This document shows, one piece after another, positions 22,510 through 33,125 of a DNA stretch of 64,000 nt; the stretch's first letter is position 1; each line of letters opens with the position of its first letter. Source of the DNA: Enoplolaimus lenunculus (Eukaryota > Nematoda > Enoplea > Enoplida > Thoracostomopsidae); assembly GCA_030248215.1 (NCBI GenBank), contig JASANG010000727.1:1-64000 (forward strand), given 5' to 3'. The notes below the pieces were generated by a model. It was not told where the DNA came from. It saw nothing but the letters and a program-made list of their open reading frames with translations, and did not search any database. The translations under genes were made by a program, and so were the position numbers.

Positions 22510-22969
22510 GGCCAATTTGAAGAACAGTGGCGGAACAGTATTAAGCATATTCTTAAGCCTAAGCCTAAGCGTAACAATGAGCATATTCCTAAGCCTAAGC
22601 CTAAGCGTAACAATGAGCATATTCCTAAGCCTAAGCGTAAGAATGAGCACATTCCTAAGCCTAAACCTAAGCCTAAGCCTAAGCGTAAGAATGAGCACAT
22701 TCCTAAGCCTATTCCTAAGACTAAGCCTAAGCGTAAGAATGAGCACATTCCTAAGCCTAAGCCTAAGCCTAAGCCTAAGCGTAAGAAAGAGCATATTCCT
22801 AAGCCTAAGCGTAAGAATGAGCATATTCCTAAGCCTAAGCCTAAGCGTAAGAATGAGCATATTCCTAAGCCTAAGCCTAAGCAAAGCAAAAAAAAGTTTA
22901 AATCTTAAGCTTAGGTACTCTATTGCAATGCCACAGAAAAACGTTCCGCCCCTGATCTTTACATGGGCC
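22510..22969. mobile_element. TTAGGC-core MITE, family A (largest clear copy)
   Basis: 460 bp between perfect AAAACATC duplications (22502-22509 and 22970-22977). The core alternates (CCTAAG)n runs of 2-4 hexamers with the spacer CGTAAGAATGAGCATATT at least eight times, a higher-order repeat. The outer ends are GGCCAATTTGAAGAACAGTG and, inverted, GGCCCATGTAAAGATCAGGG. Long open frames on both strands here (for example 22378-22971) translate to arginine/leucine or lysine/proline repeats and are products of the hexamer. Confidence 0.92.
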
Positions 22970-23309
22970 AAAACATCAAATCATACACAAACAAATCAGT
23001 TATTAACGCTATGAATTATAACAAACAGGCAATTCAAAATAAATAAATTGCACTTAATTGTTTGGCGGATCGATATGATATGATAAGCCACTTGCGTACC
23101 TGTAACACCAACACACCTACAAATTCGTTTACACTTTCCTATACATTTAAGATTTAAGATTTTGGCTTAGGATCATGATCACGCTTATGCTCAGACAACG
23201 GTTTAAGCGTAGGCTTAGTTAACCGTTTTTCTACTACGTCCAACCTAAGTCTAATTCGAGCAAAGTATACAAGAGCCATCATCGCTAAACGACGTAGAAA
23301 TACCCGTCG

Positions 23310-24169
23310 TCACAGGTCATATTGATCGCGATATTTACCCTCAGTCTGATTTCCAAGAACATCCTCATCAACAAGCGAAAAGAAGTCTTCGTCGCGTCTG
23401 GCAGACGATCCGATCCCTGGTCCAAATCCGGCCGGCGGCAGATGGCCATTAATCGGTGGCTGTGGCGCGTTGGGCTCATGCAAAATATCGGGCAACGGTT
23501 GACCTTTGGTTTCAGGCAACAACAGTCCACAAACAATCAATGTAACCAGTACAACAAACGCGTTCACAATGTACGGTAAAGACGGCCAAGTGTTTTCAAG
23601 ATACAAAACTTGCGGTGCCACAATACCACCGATTTCATTGGCGATTGCAAAAAATCCAACTGCAATATTTCGAATCACCGTAGGATACAGTTCAACTTGA
23701 TACTGGCCTAAAGCTGCCCAAAGGATTGCTGCTAACGCGGCTGCGAGTACTCCAAACGCAGTAATCGGTGCTTTGTAGTCGTCACGGTCGTGTTCCAACT
23801 CAAACAACAGTACAACACAACTAATATTGACGAAAACGGTAACAATTCCACAGAAGAACATTGCTCGCCGGCCAAACCATTTAAATCTGCGATCTGCACC
23901 CCACAATACAAACGGGATCCAACTGCGAATCAAACCGTAGAAAAAAATGTCAAGAAACGGATTACCAGCCAGCCGGCGAAGATTAAACAAAAACGTATTT
24001 GCTGTAACTGAAGCGCAGAACGCAATCAACGATAACGCAATGGTGTACATCGTGAGAGCTCTGGTCGATACCAAATGGAACAACGAATAGTGTCGATCTT
24101 TTAAGTCGACTTGAATGCCGTTGAGCGATTGAGCAGACACTGGGATTAGTGGTTTTTGTTCATTTGAGC
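23310..24169 (-). CDS. SLC22/organic cation transporter-like gene, exon 4 (C-terminal half)
   Basis: Acceptor TTCAAG at 24170, then an open frame to TGA at 23310-23312, 286 codons. It covers the large intracellular loop and the second six-helix bundle of an MFS transporter. SLC22-type features visible: RALTMYTIALSLIAFCASV (TM7), a WFGRR loop motif, ELYPTVIRNIAVGFFAIANE near TM11, and PETKG after TM12. The C-terminal tail is acidic and proline-containing. It joins exon 3 in phase 1 (G plus GC gives Gly). Family knowledge: SLC22 proteins move organic cations, anions or zwitterions across the plasma membrane; the substrate cannot be told from sequence. Confidence 0.85.
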
Positions 24170-24208
24170 CTTGAACATTACAAATATACAGATACATATA
24201 CATGCTAT

Positions 24209-24419
24209 CGCTGCAAAAAAATGGTAAGTCAAATTGAGTCTCTCCGAAATAGGCTCTACGCGACTACCACAAACTGAGTCAAATTCGACTCCGCCAGAGT
24301 CAAACGTGCCAGCCTGAGTTAAATTTGACTCTGACGGAGTCGAATTTGACTCAGGTTATGGTAGTCTCGTAGAGCCTATTTCGGAGAGAGTCAATTTCAT
24401 TGACCAGTTTTTTGCAGTG
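24209..24419. mobile_element. MITE, GTCAAA family (in transporter intron 3)
   Basis: GCTGCAAAAAAATGGTAAGTC to TTTTTTGCAGTG, palindromic, 40 bp upstream of exon 4 on the gene's strand. It lies close enough to lie between branch point and acceptor. Confidence 0.75.
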
Positions 24420-24699
24420 TACCAGTGTGCTGTTCTGACTAAACAGTTTAGTTTAGGTTAAGCCATGACTTGGTACTGTAGCAAAACGTTATTTTAGCTT
24501 AAACCAAACCTGAAAGTAATCATTTAGCGTTTATCAAAACGCTAACGTAGTATATAAAAGCTTTTTAACCCAAAATCATTTTTTGGTTTAATCCGATAAC
24601 CAGAACCTTTATAGATTAATCTAATGTGTACCAGTCGGTTAGTTTTCAGCTTTTTAAACTCATGCGTTGCGATGTTCTGTCCATCAAACTGCAGCCAAT

Positions 24700-24854
24700 A
24701 GCCAATGTATAGAACAGGGCCGTACCAGCAGTATATGAATATTCCTAAGCCTAAGCCTAAGCTATAGCATATGCATAAAATTAGTCTAAACCTTAAGCTT
24801 ACTCAATTGCAGTCCCACAGATAAATATTCCGCCCCCTAATCTTTACATGGGCC
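24700..24854. mobile_element. Short TTAGGC-core MITE, families C/A hybrid ends
   Basis: Left end GCCAATGTATAGAACAGGGC resembles family C. The right end AATCTTTACATGGGCC and the TTGCAGTCCCACAGA block resemble family A. Only two or three hexamers are in the core. Flanking duplication unclear. Confidence 0.6.
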
Positions 24855-25198
24855 GAAGTTACCTACAACATCGACTGTATTATTAACACGATGCTTTCTA
24901 CAAGCTTTGAAATACTATATATATCCCTAAAAATTCGGATTGGCCCCTAAAAATTGTGTTTAGGGGCCAATTAACCCCTAATTTTGAGATAAAAACCCTG
25001 CTATGTAGATGCATACCGAACGCTTCTTTAATTGACGGCTAAAATATTGGTCGTTGAGATAACATTGGTTTATTAGTAACGGCAGTTCAACAATGTTCCG
25101 TTCTCAAAAGAAATCAACACAGACTCGAAACGAAGGAGTGCAATAGCAGTTAGCTTGCCCCCTGTATACTTTCCCCACAGGTTTAGTCTTAGGTTCAT

Positions 25199-25376
25199 CG
25201 GACCCGTAGCCAAGGGGGGCGGGGGGCTCAGTCCCCCCTAGAAAGATTTTGGCCCCCCCTAGCAAGTTTTCAACCTTGCTTGTAACTCATTGAAACCCTT
25301 GAATGCGCCTCCTGAAAATTTTTTAGCCCCCCTAACAAGATGAGCTGGCTAACAAGATGAGCTGGCTACGGACCTG
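25199..25376. mobile_element. MITE, CCCGTAGCCA family (hAT-like)
   Basis: CGGACCCGTAGCCAAGGGGG to GCTGGCTACGGACCTG, with a perfect 8-bp duplication AGGTTCAT (25191-25198 and 25377-25384). Lies in transporter intron 3. Relatives are at 33239-33407, 45027-45192, 49085-49253, ~52561-52718, 52913-53083, 54062-54230, 55827-55976, and in the second copy of the 4.1-kb duplication. Confidence 0.82.
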
Positions 25377-25532
25377 AGGTTCATACTTACAATTAAGCTT
25401 TAGGTTCCGAAAAAGGTTAACCTGATCGCGCATTTAGACATAACCCACTGTCTGCCTAAGCGTTTACTTATATCTAAGAATGGATCCTAACCCGTTAACT
25501 ATGAAGCGAACTATCCACCAGCTGCCTTTTAC

Positions 25533-25832
25533 CTCCATTCCATCGTAAAATTTGATTGATACTATCCGCAGCGTCGACTGTACGTCGTTTCTGAATTAAC
25601 CAGCGTGCACTTTCACGGTATCGAAAGAATAACGGCAACGCAAGTATAGCGATTAGGTTTGTTGTCACTAGATAACTGCGCCAAGTTCGTGTTAAGAACC
25701 CGATGAGCGCGGTGAGCATATAAATAAATACCCACGAGCCGCCAAGATTCATTACAAGATTATGCTTTGTATTGGTTAGTTCCATGGACCATGTGAACAG
25801 TGTAACTTGAGATGACGATAGAAGAAATCCAA
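25533..25832 (-). CDS. SLC22/organic cation transporter-like gene, exon 3
   Basis: Acceptor TTTTTAG, then GFLLSSSQVTLFTWSMEL, where family members have GFGLGG..V....MEL, then TM5-TM6 and RYRESARWLIQKRRTVDAAD. This last motif is the SLC22 PESPRWL motif with both prolines replaced (R and A). It enters in phase 1 (G plus TT gives Val) and leaves in phase 1 at a GGTAAAA donor. A second in-frame acceptor, TTGCAG, lies 9 nt upstream and would add three residues. The shorter form aligns better with the family. The 44-bp array begins right at this exon. Confidence 0.85.
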
Positions 25833-25835
25833 CTA

Positions 25836-27104
25836 AAAATACTGCAAGGATTAGCAGAGTCACTTTGCAGCATCCAATTAAAATACTGCAAGGATTAGCA
25901 GATTCACTTTGGAGCATCCAATCAAAATACTGCAAGGATTAGCAGATTCACTTTGGAGCATCCAATTAAAATACTACAAGGATTAGTAGATTCACTTTGT
26001 AGCATCCAATTAAAATACTGCAAGGATTAGCAGATTCATTTTGGAGCATCCAATTAAAATACAGCAAGGATTAGCAGATTCACTTTGGAGCATCCAATCA
26101 AAATACTGCAAGGATTAGCAGAATCACTTTGTAGCATTTAATTAAAATACTACAAGGATTAGCAGATTCACTTTGTAGCATCCAATTAAAATACTACAAG
26201 GATTAGCAGATTCACTTTGCAGCATTCAATTAAAATACTGCAAGGATTAGCAGATTCACTTTGTAGCATCCAATTAAAATACTGCAAGGATTAGCAGATT
26301 CACTTTGCAACATTCAATTAAAATACTGCAAGGATTAGCAGATTCACTTTGTAGCATCCAATTAAAATACTGCAAGGATTAGCAGATTCACTTTGCAGCA
26401 TCCAATTAAAATACTGCAAGGATTAGCAGATTCACTTTGCAGCATCCAATTAAAATACTGCAAGGATTAGCAGATTCACTTTGTAGCATCCAATTAAAAT
26501 ACTGCAAGGATTAGCAGATTCATTTTGGAGCATCCAATTAAAATACTGCAAGGATTAGCAGATTCACTTTGGAGCATCCAATCAAAATACTGCAAGGATT
26601 AGCAGATTCACTTTGTAGCATCCAATTAAAATACTACAAGGATTAGTAGATTCACTTTGCAGCATCCAAGTAAAATACTGCAAGGATTAGCAGAATCACT
26701 TTGTAGCATTTAATTAAAATACTACAAGGATTAGCAGATTCACTTTGTAGCATCCAATTAAAATACTACAAGGATTAGCAGATTCACTTTGCAGCATTCA
26801 ATTAAAATACTGCAAGGATTAGCAGATTCACTTTGTAGCATCCAATTAAAATACTGCAAGGATTAGCAGATTCACTTTGCAGCATTCAATTAAAATACTG
26901 CAAGGATTAGCAGATTCACTTTGTAGCATCCAATTAAAATACTGCAAGGATTAGCAGATTCACTTTGCAGCATCCAATTAAAATACTGCAAGGATTAGCA
27001 GATTCACTTTGCAGCATCCAATTAAAATACTGCAAGGATTAGCAGATTCACTTTGTAGCATCCAATTAAAATACTGCAAGGATTAGCAGATTCACTTTGT
27101 AGCA
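25836..27104 (-). repeat. 44-bp tandem array, about 29 units, in transporter intron 2
   Basis: On the gene's strand each unit reads CTGCTAATCCTTGCAG followed by TATTTTAATTGGATGC and ACAAAGTGAAT. It starts directly upstream of exon 3, whose own 3' splice region has the same CTGCTAATCCTTGCAG and TTGGAT words, so the array grew from the intron-exon boundary. Units differ by single bases (TGCAA/TACAA, CATCC/CATTC/CATTT). Diagnostic variants recur 572 bp (13 units) apart, a higher-order repeat of roughly two copies. There are no unique spacers, so it is not a CRISPR. Confidence 0.95.
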
Positions 27105-27817
27105 AACAACAACGGTCAGCATGCGCTTACGCGACTGTAATACTATGGTGTATAGTTGGCGTTATGGCTTGCGGCTAGTTTGGTTTCATTTCGGACCGAA
27201 ATAACCACGTCGACGACTTATTTGTTGCCAGAGCAAGCGTAGCGAGCGAGAAAATTTTTTACTTATACCAGTCGTCTTACATCCTACGATAGTACCGTTT
27301 TTTGACTGTTTCCAGAAAAATCAGGTCATATATCCGCTTATACGAAATTTTTTACTTTTAGCCTGCGTTGCGAACCGGCGTATACATAGGTCTGATAATG
27401 CGTTCCGCTAACCTATATATCAAAGCTGGAACACCCTACATACGTATTTTGGGCAACTTTCCAGCATTACTTTGTTTACACAATAATTTCTCAGGAAATA
27501 CACGTGATTGTTTTATGAAAGGAAAGTTGCAAGTTGTTTTGCGTATTGCGCAAAGCTGGCAGACTAGTATATTCTTAATACGCTAGACATATACTTGCAT
27601 GTCGTTATAAAATACCTTACAATAGAATCCGTATTACACCGCATTAATTTCGCAATAATACGTAAATATGACACCTAATGTTAACTTTAACCCCAACTAC
27701 AAAGTTTATTTTCCAACTCGACAATAAGGCGGCCCTCCAATCCTCGCATTCTGTGACTCTGGACGACCTCAACCGGTCTTTTAAACCGGTGGCACTCAGG
27801 CATAGCATAAAACTTAC

Positions 27818-28079
27818 CAATAAATCTGACTATGGTAAATCCAATCCATTCAGTGCATAAAATACAAGATAACGATATGATAATTAAACACGAATGACTC
27901 AGCATAAACACTAATCGCCGACCCCAATGATCAGCTAAATAGCCACACAGTTGGCTACCGAATAGCGAACCAACGCGTTCAATAGTGACCATTAAGTGTG
28001 GAATATAGTTCGCGTCACAGTATAGGGACCATTGTTCGACGACGCCGTAGAAATTACGCTCTACGGTAATGTTTTGGCC
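27818..28079 (-). CDS. SLC22/organic cation transporter-like gene, exon 2
   Basis: Acceptor TTTCAG, then GQNITVERNFYGVVEQWSLY, CDANYIPHLMVTIERVGSLF and GYLADHWGRR, ending FTIVRFI plus one base at a GGTAAGT donor. These match the SLC22 block ..VV.EW.LVC......(S)..F..G...G....G.L.D..GRR and the TM4 RF motif. The extracellular part has N-glycosylation sequons (NIT). It joins exon 1 in phase 0. The ATG inside this exon is not the start, because family-conserved residues lie upstream of it. Confidence 0.87.
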
Positions 28080-28109
28080 CTGAAATTAGTGCCCATATTG
28101 TCAAGTGTG

Positions 28110-28314
28110 GGGCCCATGTATATAACACGGTCGGAACAGTAGTATAATCGTATTCCTAAGCCTAAGCCTAAGCCTAAGCCTAAGCTTAATCCTAAGCGTA
28201 AGGATGATCCTGTTCCTAAGCCTAAGCCTAAGCAAAAAAATTAGTCTAAAGCTTAAACTGACTCTATCATAGCCCCTCCGAAAAACTATCCTGCCCTGTT
28301 CTGTACATGGGCCC
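28110..28314. mobile_element. TTAGGC-core MITE, family C (in transporter intron 1)
   Basis: GGGCCCATGTATATAACACG left end and CTGTTCTGTACATGGGCCC right end, with CCTAAG runs and an AGGATGATCCTGTTC spacer. Flanks CAAGTGTG/CAAATGTG match at 7 of 8. Confidence 0.82.
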
Positions 28315-28503
28315 CAAATGTGTATAGAACCTATCACAAAGTTCACTGTTTTGTAAATTAAGTTTACGCTGTGTTACTCGTTGTATACTTTGTAACAATC
28401 AGCTTTAGCCGTTCGCTTGTTATGAAAAACCTATTGCTAACTGATGATAGAGGCTACACATCGTTGTGAAAATGACACTATGCTTCAATGTCATAAAATT
28501 CTT

Positions 28504-28725
28504 GGCCAATGTTACTTTAAGGGGCGTCCAGTGGGTCCATAAAAGAGTAGGTTTAGATTCTACATTACATTATTTGCTTAGGCTTAGGCTTAAAAACTCA
28601 TTTTTGCAACGCTTAGGCTTTAGTCTTAGGCTTAGAAACTCATTTGTGCAACGCTTAGGCTTAGACTTAGGCTTAGGAATGAATACGCTTAATCTACTGT
28701 TACGCCCCTTAACGTAACATGGGCC
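28504..28725. mobile_element. TTAGGC-core MITE, family B (in transporter intron 1)
   Basis: GGCCAATGTTACTTTAAGGG start and AACGTAACATGGGCC end, with a perfect duplication AAATTCTT (28496-28503 and 28726-28733). Confidence 0.9.
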
Positions 28726-29229
28726 AAATTCTTTAATAACTTGACCACGGCATATTTTCTAGTTTACACAGTGCGTGCAAACCGGAATTCATGTTCTTGT
28801 AGCGAAATGTGGTATTTTTCACTATTTAGTTCCGCGAACGTCCCAAGTTTGTATCGATCCGCAAGAGCGAAAACTACTACGTCGATTTCGCTGATATTCG
28901 TTAAAATAACGCCGTTAACCGTTCGAGTTATGGTGTAAAACGCCATATGCTAGAAATTTAATATCAAACGCTGAACAAAAAATTCGCCTTACCGGATAAC
29001 CTTAAGATTAAGCCAAAAACTATAATGTCACCCTAAAAGTGTCACTTTTCCGAGGTCGTACGCAGAGGGCTGCCCGAAATTTTTTTGGTACCCTATCAAA
29101 GGGTCATTCTCGCGTGTAAGGTGGTTATTTCAACCCCATAGCCCTACTAAATTGGTTCGACCCCCGATACCAGGTTGAGATGGATACGAGCCTGATAGCC
29201 ATGACGAAAATGTTTCATATTTCACTTGC

Positions 29230-29484
29230 CTCACACTGATCCAAGGTGTCACAAATATCAGCTGCAGAACGATTTCTGAGATGTTCCACCATGGAATGAT
29301 TGTGTTTAGAAATCGCCGCAGGTTCGTCACAACTAAACTGTGGTTCTTCAATTGCGTACGACATGAACACATAATTGCCACAGTAGCCAACCACAGCCCA
29401 TTGCAACAAAAATGCGAATCCGATTTGATAGCGGCCAAACGCACCAACATAGTCGAGGACTTGTTCGTATTTGGAGTACTGCAT
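29230..29484 (-). CDS. SLC22/organic cation transporter-like gene, exon 1
   Basis: ATG at 29484 opens MQYSKYEQVLDYVGAFGRYQ, the short N-terminus with the V(G).(F/Y)GR(F/Y)Q motif typical of SLC22, followed by TM1 and a cysteine- and sequon-containing extracellular loop ending CDTLDQCE. No GT donor fits. GAG followed by GCAAGT is a textbook GC-AG donor and joins exon 2 in phase 0. The four exons sum to 255+262+300+860 nt, exactly 559 codons including stop, a normal length for the family. Confidence 0.82.
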
Positions 29485-29866
29485 GCTGCCAGTTATGATT
29501 GGTGGATTTCGCGAGCTGTCCGCGTTGTCATTGGACGGAATACGACGGCCAGACGCGTCAGATAGCGAGCGGCAATTGGCTGATCTAATACACTAAAGTA
29601 TTATGCGGTGACATGAACACTTAGTCGGATCCGGAACCGAACCGGAAATCAAGTTTCTAGCCGGAAAAGAATTCGAAATCAAAAGTTAGGCTTTTAGATT
29701 TTAATATTTTTAAGTTTGTTAATTCTTTCCAGTAGTAAAACAAAGACGTCGTTGTTTCGTTTTCAAGGTTTTGCTTGATTTGATTTTTCGTCTGCAACTT
29801 ATAGTAGTTCAAATTACGTGGTTCTGCGCTATTTTTTACTCGGTTTGTTTCAAATTAAAGTGGAAT

Positions 29867-30239
29867 CAGTGGCGGATCCAGGATCTCAAAATGGGGGGGG
29901 GGGCCAAAATTTCACAGGTAATAAACTTATTTTTGAGCCATACTGTAGTGACCCAAATAAGAGGGGGTCCCCATTTTGAGTCCCAATTAATAGGAGTCAA
30001 TAAGAATCCGTAAGCGGGTAGAGTCCTTAAACCCTTGTTTAGAGTCCATAAATGTCTATTATCCCTCAGTGTAGTGCATAAATGACTCCAAGGCCAAGAA
30101 ACATTAAAGCGTGCTTATACTATTATGTATAAAACAGAGAAATAAACAGCGTAGAACAGCAATTGACACTATATAATTCTTGTCGAGATGCTGTTTGGGG
30201 GGCCACGGCCGGGGTGCTCCCCCCGTGGATCCGCCATTG
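29867..30239. mobile_element. hAT-like MITE, CAGTGGCGGATCC family, with nested insertion
   Basis: CAGTGGCGGATCCAGGATC to GTGGATCCGCCATTG with a perfect 8-bp duplication AGTGGAAT (29859-29866 and 30240-30247). From ~29944 it contains the left end of the 2.2-kb CTGTAGTGACCC element. Sister copies are at 31129-31304 and 51160-51552. Confidence 0.88.
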
Positions 30240-30289
30240 AGTGGAATATACTAAATTTATACTTAAAATGCTGTTCGCAACATAGCGAA

Positions 30290-30335
30290 TCCTTAAGCGA
30301 ATACTCTACCACTGCGCCAAGCAGCCCGCCTATCC
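30290..30335 (-). other. tRNA-like A-box segment (candidate SINE or tRNA relic)
   Basis: On the minus strand GCTTGGCGCAGTGGTAGAG holds an exact A box (TGGCGCAGTGG). About 30 bp on, GTTGCGAACAGC is a weak B-box position, followed by TTTT. It does not make a full cloverleaf, so it is a relic at best. Confidence 0.25.
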
Positions 30336-30672
30336 AACTGCATTTTTCGTCGACTATATGTGTCAACCGTATGCTGCCAGCTAAGCATACATACAGTGCA
30401 CTAAACTATATTGCATAGGCACATAACGGACAAGCATGTTTCACACGCTTCGGAATCGGAACAAAAATTTTGCCGGAATTTTAGCCGGAATCAGAATTCC
30501 GATGAAACCGTTGTACACGTGCCGCAGAAGCTGAAATATTTGTAACCGCAAAACTAATGGGATAAGACCATGGTGTAAACGGAACGGATAGTAAAAATAA
30601 CGGAAACGAGTGCTGAATTATAATGCAACTTCTACAATCACATGCGTACACCAGGTGACTTTTGACGTGGTA

Positions 30673-30786
30673 GTGTCATGGACACTGAAGCCAAAAAAGC
30701 TTCAATATCCTGAACGTTGAAGCCAAAAAGGTTCAGTGTCCTGGACATTGAAGCATTTTTGGCTTCAGCATCCTTCACACTGAATC
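30673..30786. repeat. Compound inverted repeat
   Basis: CTGAAGCCAAAAAAGCTTC (about 30684-30702) and GAAGCATTTTTGGCTTCAG (about 30750-30768) form arms, with further CACTGAA/TTCAGTG words between and outside them. No gene, no Rho-type context; possibly a tiny foldback element. Confidence 0.5.
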
Positions 30787-31128
30787 AAACGCACTCAAGT
30801 TGACACGGCACCTAGTATAAAAGTTTAGAGAGATGTTTGTCTCTGAAAATGGACAGGTTTTTCTCAAGCAAAGTTTCCGAGCAGGACAGAATATATTTTC
30901 CGGAAAAGGTATTTTTCGGTAAACGTTTTCGTCCAGAAAATAGTGTCCGCTGGGGGAGCCAGTATTTTCCGGAAAAAACCACAGTATTTTCCAGGAAATA
31001 AGTGTCCGGCGGCCACTGTTCCATTGACACCAGACTGGAAAATGGTAGGTTACGATAAACCAACTGTTTACCAGTTTTAGGATGACAGATTTGCGAACTG
31101 GTACAATTAGCATTACGTCACTTATACC

Positions 31129-31304
31129 CAGTGGCGGATCCAGGATTTCAAAATGGGGGGGGGGCAAAATTTCACAAGTAATAAACTAATTTTTTCACCC
31201 ACACACAAACCACGAACTATTGCCATAAAATTGCTATATAATTTTTGTCGAGATGCTGTTGGGGGGGCCACGGCCGGGGTGGCCCCTCCATGGATCCGCC
31301 ATTG
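31129..31304. mobile_element. hAT-like MITE, CAGTGGCGGATCC family (short)
   Basis: CAGTGGCGGATCCAGGATTT to CATGGATCCGCCATTG, 176 bp, with a perfect duplication CTTATACC (31121-31128 and 31305-31312). Confidence 0.9.
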
Positions 31305-31319
31305 CTTATACCAAATCTT

Positions 31320-32900
31320 AATGTTTATATGATTAAAAACACTGGTTATTTTCGTTGCCTTTTATTGCGAGCCAAATTCGAAGCCTATATTTATTAATAA
31401 TGATTTGATAATAAACCTACGGTATAAAATCAAAACTTGCGTTCATGAAATTGCAATAATTTACAGAGTTTAAGTCCGGTTGCACTGCTGATGCGTTCAA
31501 TCGATAATCGGTTTAAAATTTAAAAAGTTACCAGGCATCACAACCGGGTCATCTTTGTGAACCAACGTGAAATTTAAAAAATGTTCCTAAATTTAAAACA
31601 GACATTACACTTTTGTATTTGTTCCTAAACGTTTTTTCGTTGCCGGAAACTTGACAAAATTGCTATAATTGACTGGGACCATATTCAGGAGTGTTTTCAA
31701 ACGGGGGCTAGAATAGTCTAGCACCCCCCTGGAAAAATTTCGATATGGCTTGCAAGTCGTGTAAAATCGCCGCATATATATCGCTCCTAAAAAGTTTAGC
31801 CCCTCCTTAGCATAATACATTGAATACAGGCCCGACCATTTTGATTGGCTGAAAGTGCAAACTCCTAGCGGCTAACCTGTTTTGGTAATCATCAGCAAAA
31901 ACCAAACAACAGGTAATAGAAGTTTAGTAACATATACAGTCTAAGAACGCTGGCTACTGTCTAAAAGCGAACGTACCCATAGGAGAGCTATCGGGTGCGA
32001 GTAGTACCCCGTAGAAAAATCTTTCAGCTAGAAAAATGTTTCAGCCCTGCTTAAGTTAGGTTAAACAACCGGATGGCGCATATCCCTGCAAAATATCATA
32101 CCCCCAGTAGCATGTTGGACCTGCTACGGGATTGCGTCTAAACAAAAAACACATCAAAATATTTTATTTGCCTTTTTGGCTTTAGATGAACAGTGTGTTT
32201 AAGCGTACAATAATGCAGCATGTAGTATATTAGCTCAAAACGTGCGTTACAAGTGTAAAATTTCGAAGAACAACAAGGTTTCATCAACTACCAAACACCA
32301 TCCTGGATTCGAAACTGACTCCCATTGAAGCATAAGTTTTAGAAAATAAATCGGGATCGGCGAAACATTTTGCGTTCGTTCAACAATGCTTACAACTCTT
32401 AACAGAATACACAGCTGTCAGCTGCACAAACAATCCAAAAGGCATTGCAAAGTATCAAAATATTTTAATATAAACACTTCAAAACTAAAATATCTCCATT
32501 TGTTTGGCAACCTGATGCCTTCTAAACAGGTACTATTGAGTTTTACCGGAACAGGAACAGGAATTGAATTTCTTTGCAGGAACCGGAACAGGAACTGGAA
32601 TTCGAAATATTTTTCGTCACCCCGAATTAGTGTTGGAGTCTTTAGAAAACTTGACAAAAAATGGCTTAAGCGCATTTTCAGCTATTTCATCATTATGTTT
32701 CGCGAAAACAGATGATCAGAAACAGTTTATTATTGAACTAATCGCAAAAACCCTCATTTCGAAATGACGATGTTTCAGAGTCAAAGTTTCCAATATTTTA
32801 AATGATTATTAATCATTTGACACAAAATCGTAAAAATATCCGGTTCCTGCATATTTGATTGCAGGAACATGAACAGAAACAGGAATTTAATTTTTGTACG
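31320..32900. other. No gene seen; degraded repeats
   Basis: AT-rich sequence. 32540-32935 has repeated CCGGAACAGGAACAGG-type words on the plus strand, resembling degraded GGTGCAACCGG-family interior. Open frames (32386-32715 and others) have no recognisable domain. Confidence 0.4.
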
Positions 32901-32937
32901 AATTCCGGGCGTGAACAGGAATTCCAGTGTTACTCTT

Positions 32938-33003
32938 ATATGGATATATATATGGATGTATGCATATATACATATGTATATTATATATTATATAATATAT
33001 ATC
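32938..33003. repeat. AT microsatellite
   Basis: Run of TATATA/ATATATG dinucleotide-like sequence. Similar AT-rich runs lie near 14370-14440 and 44640-44700. Confidence 0.8.
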
Positions 33004-33125
33004 CGATCTCTCCTACTGATACTAAACATTAAATGCAAGTGCTGAAGAAGAATAACCTAAACGTCACCTTGAAACCGGAACAAAATAAAGTCGAAACCGG
33101 AAAACGAACATATCACATCTTTACA

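Noticed and set aside
22378-22971. Long open frames on both strands across the TTAGGC core (arginine/leucine- and lysine/proline-rich).
   Set aside because: They are direct translations of the hexamer repeat, occur in several frames and both strands at once, and recur in every large MITE copy.
25836-27104. CRISPR-like array.
   Set aside because: The 44-bp units are contiguous with no unique spacers, lie in a eukaryotic intron and derive from the adjacent splice region.
29130-29450. Minus-strand 106-codon frame overlapping transporter exon 1.
   Set aside because: It is a shadow frame; the overlapping 29230-29484 frame carries the SLC22 motifs and joins exon 2 in phase.
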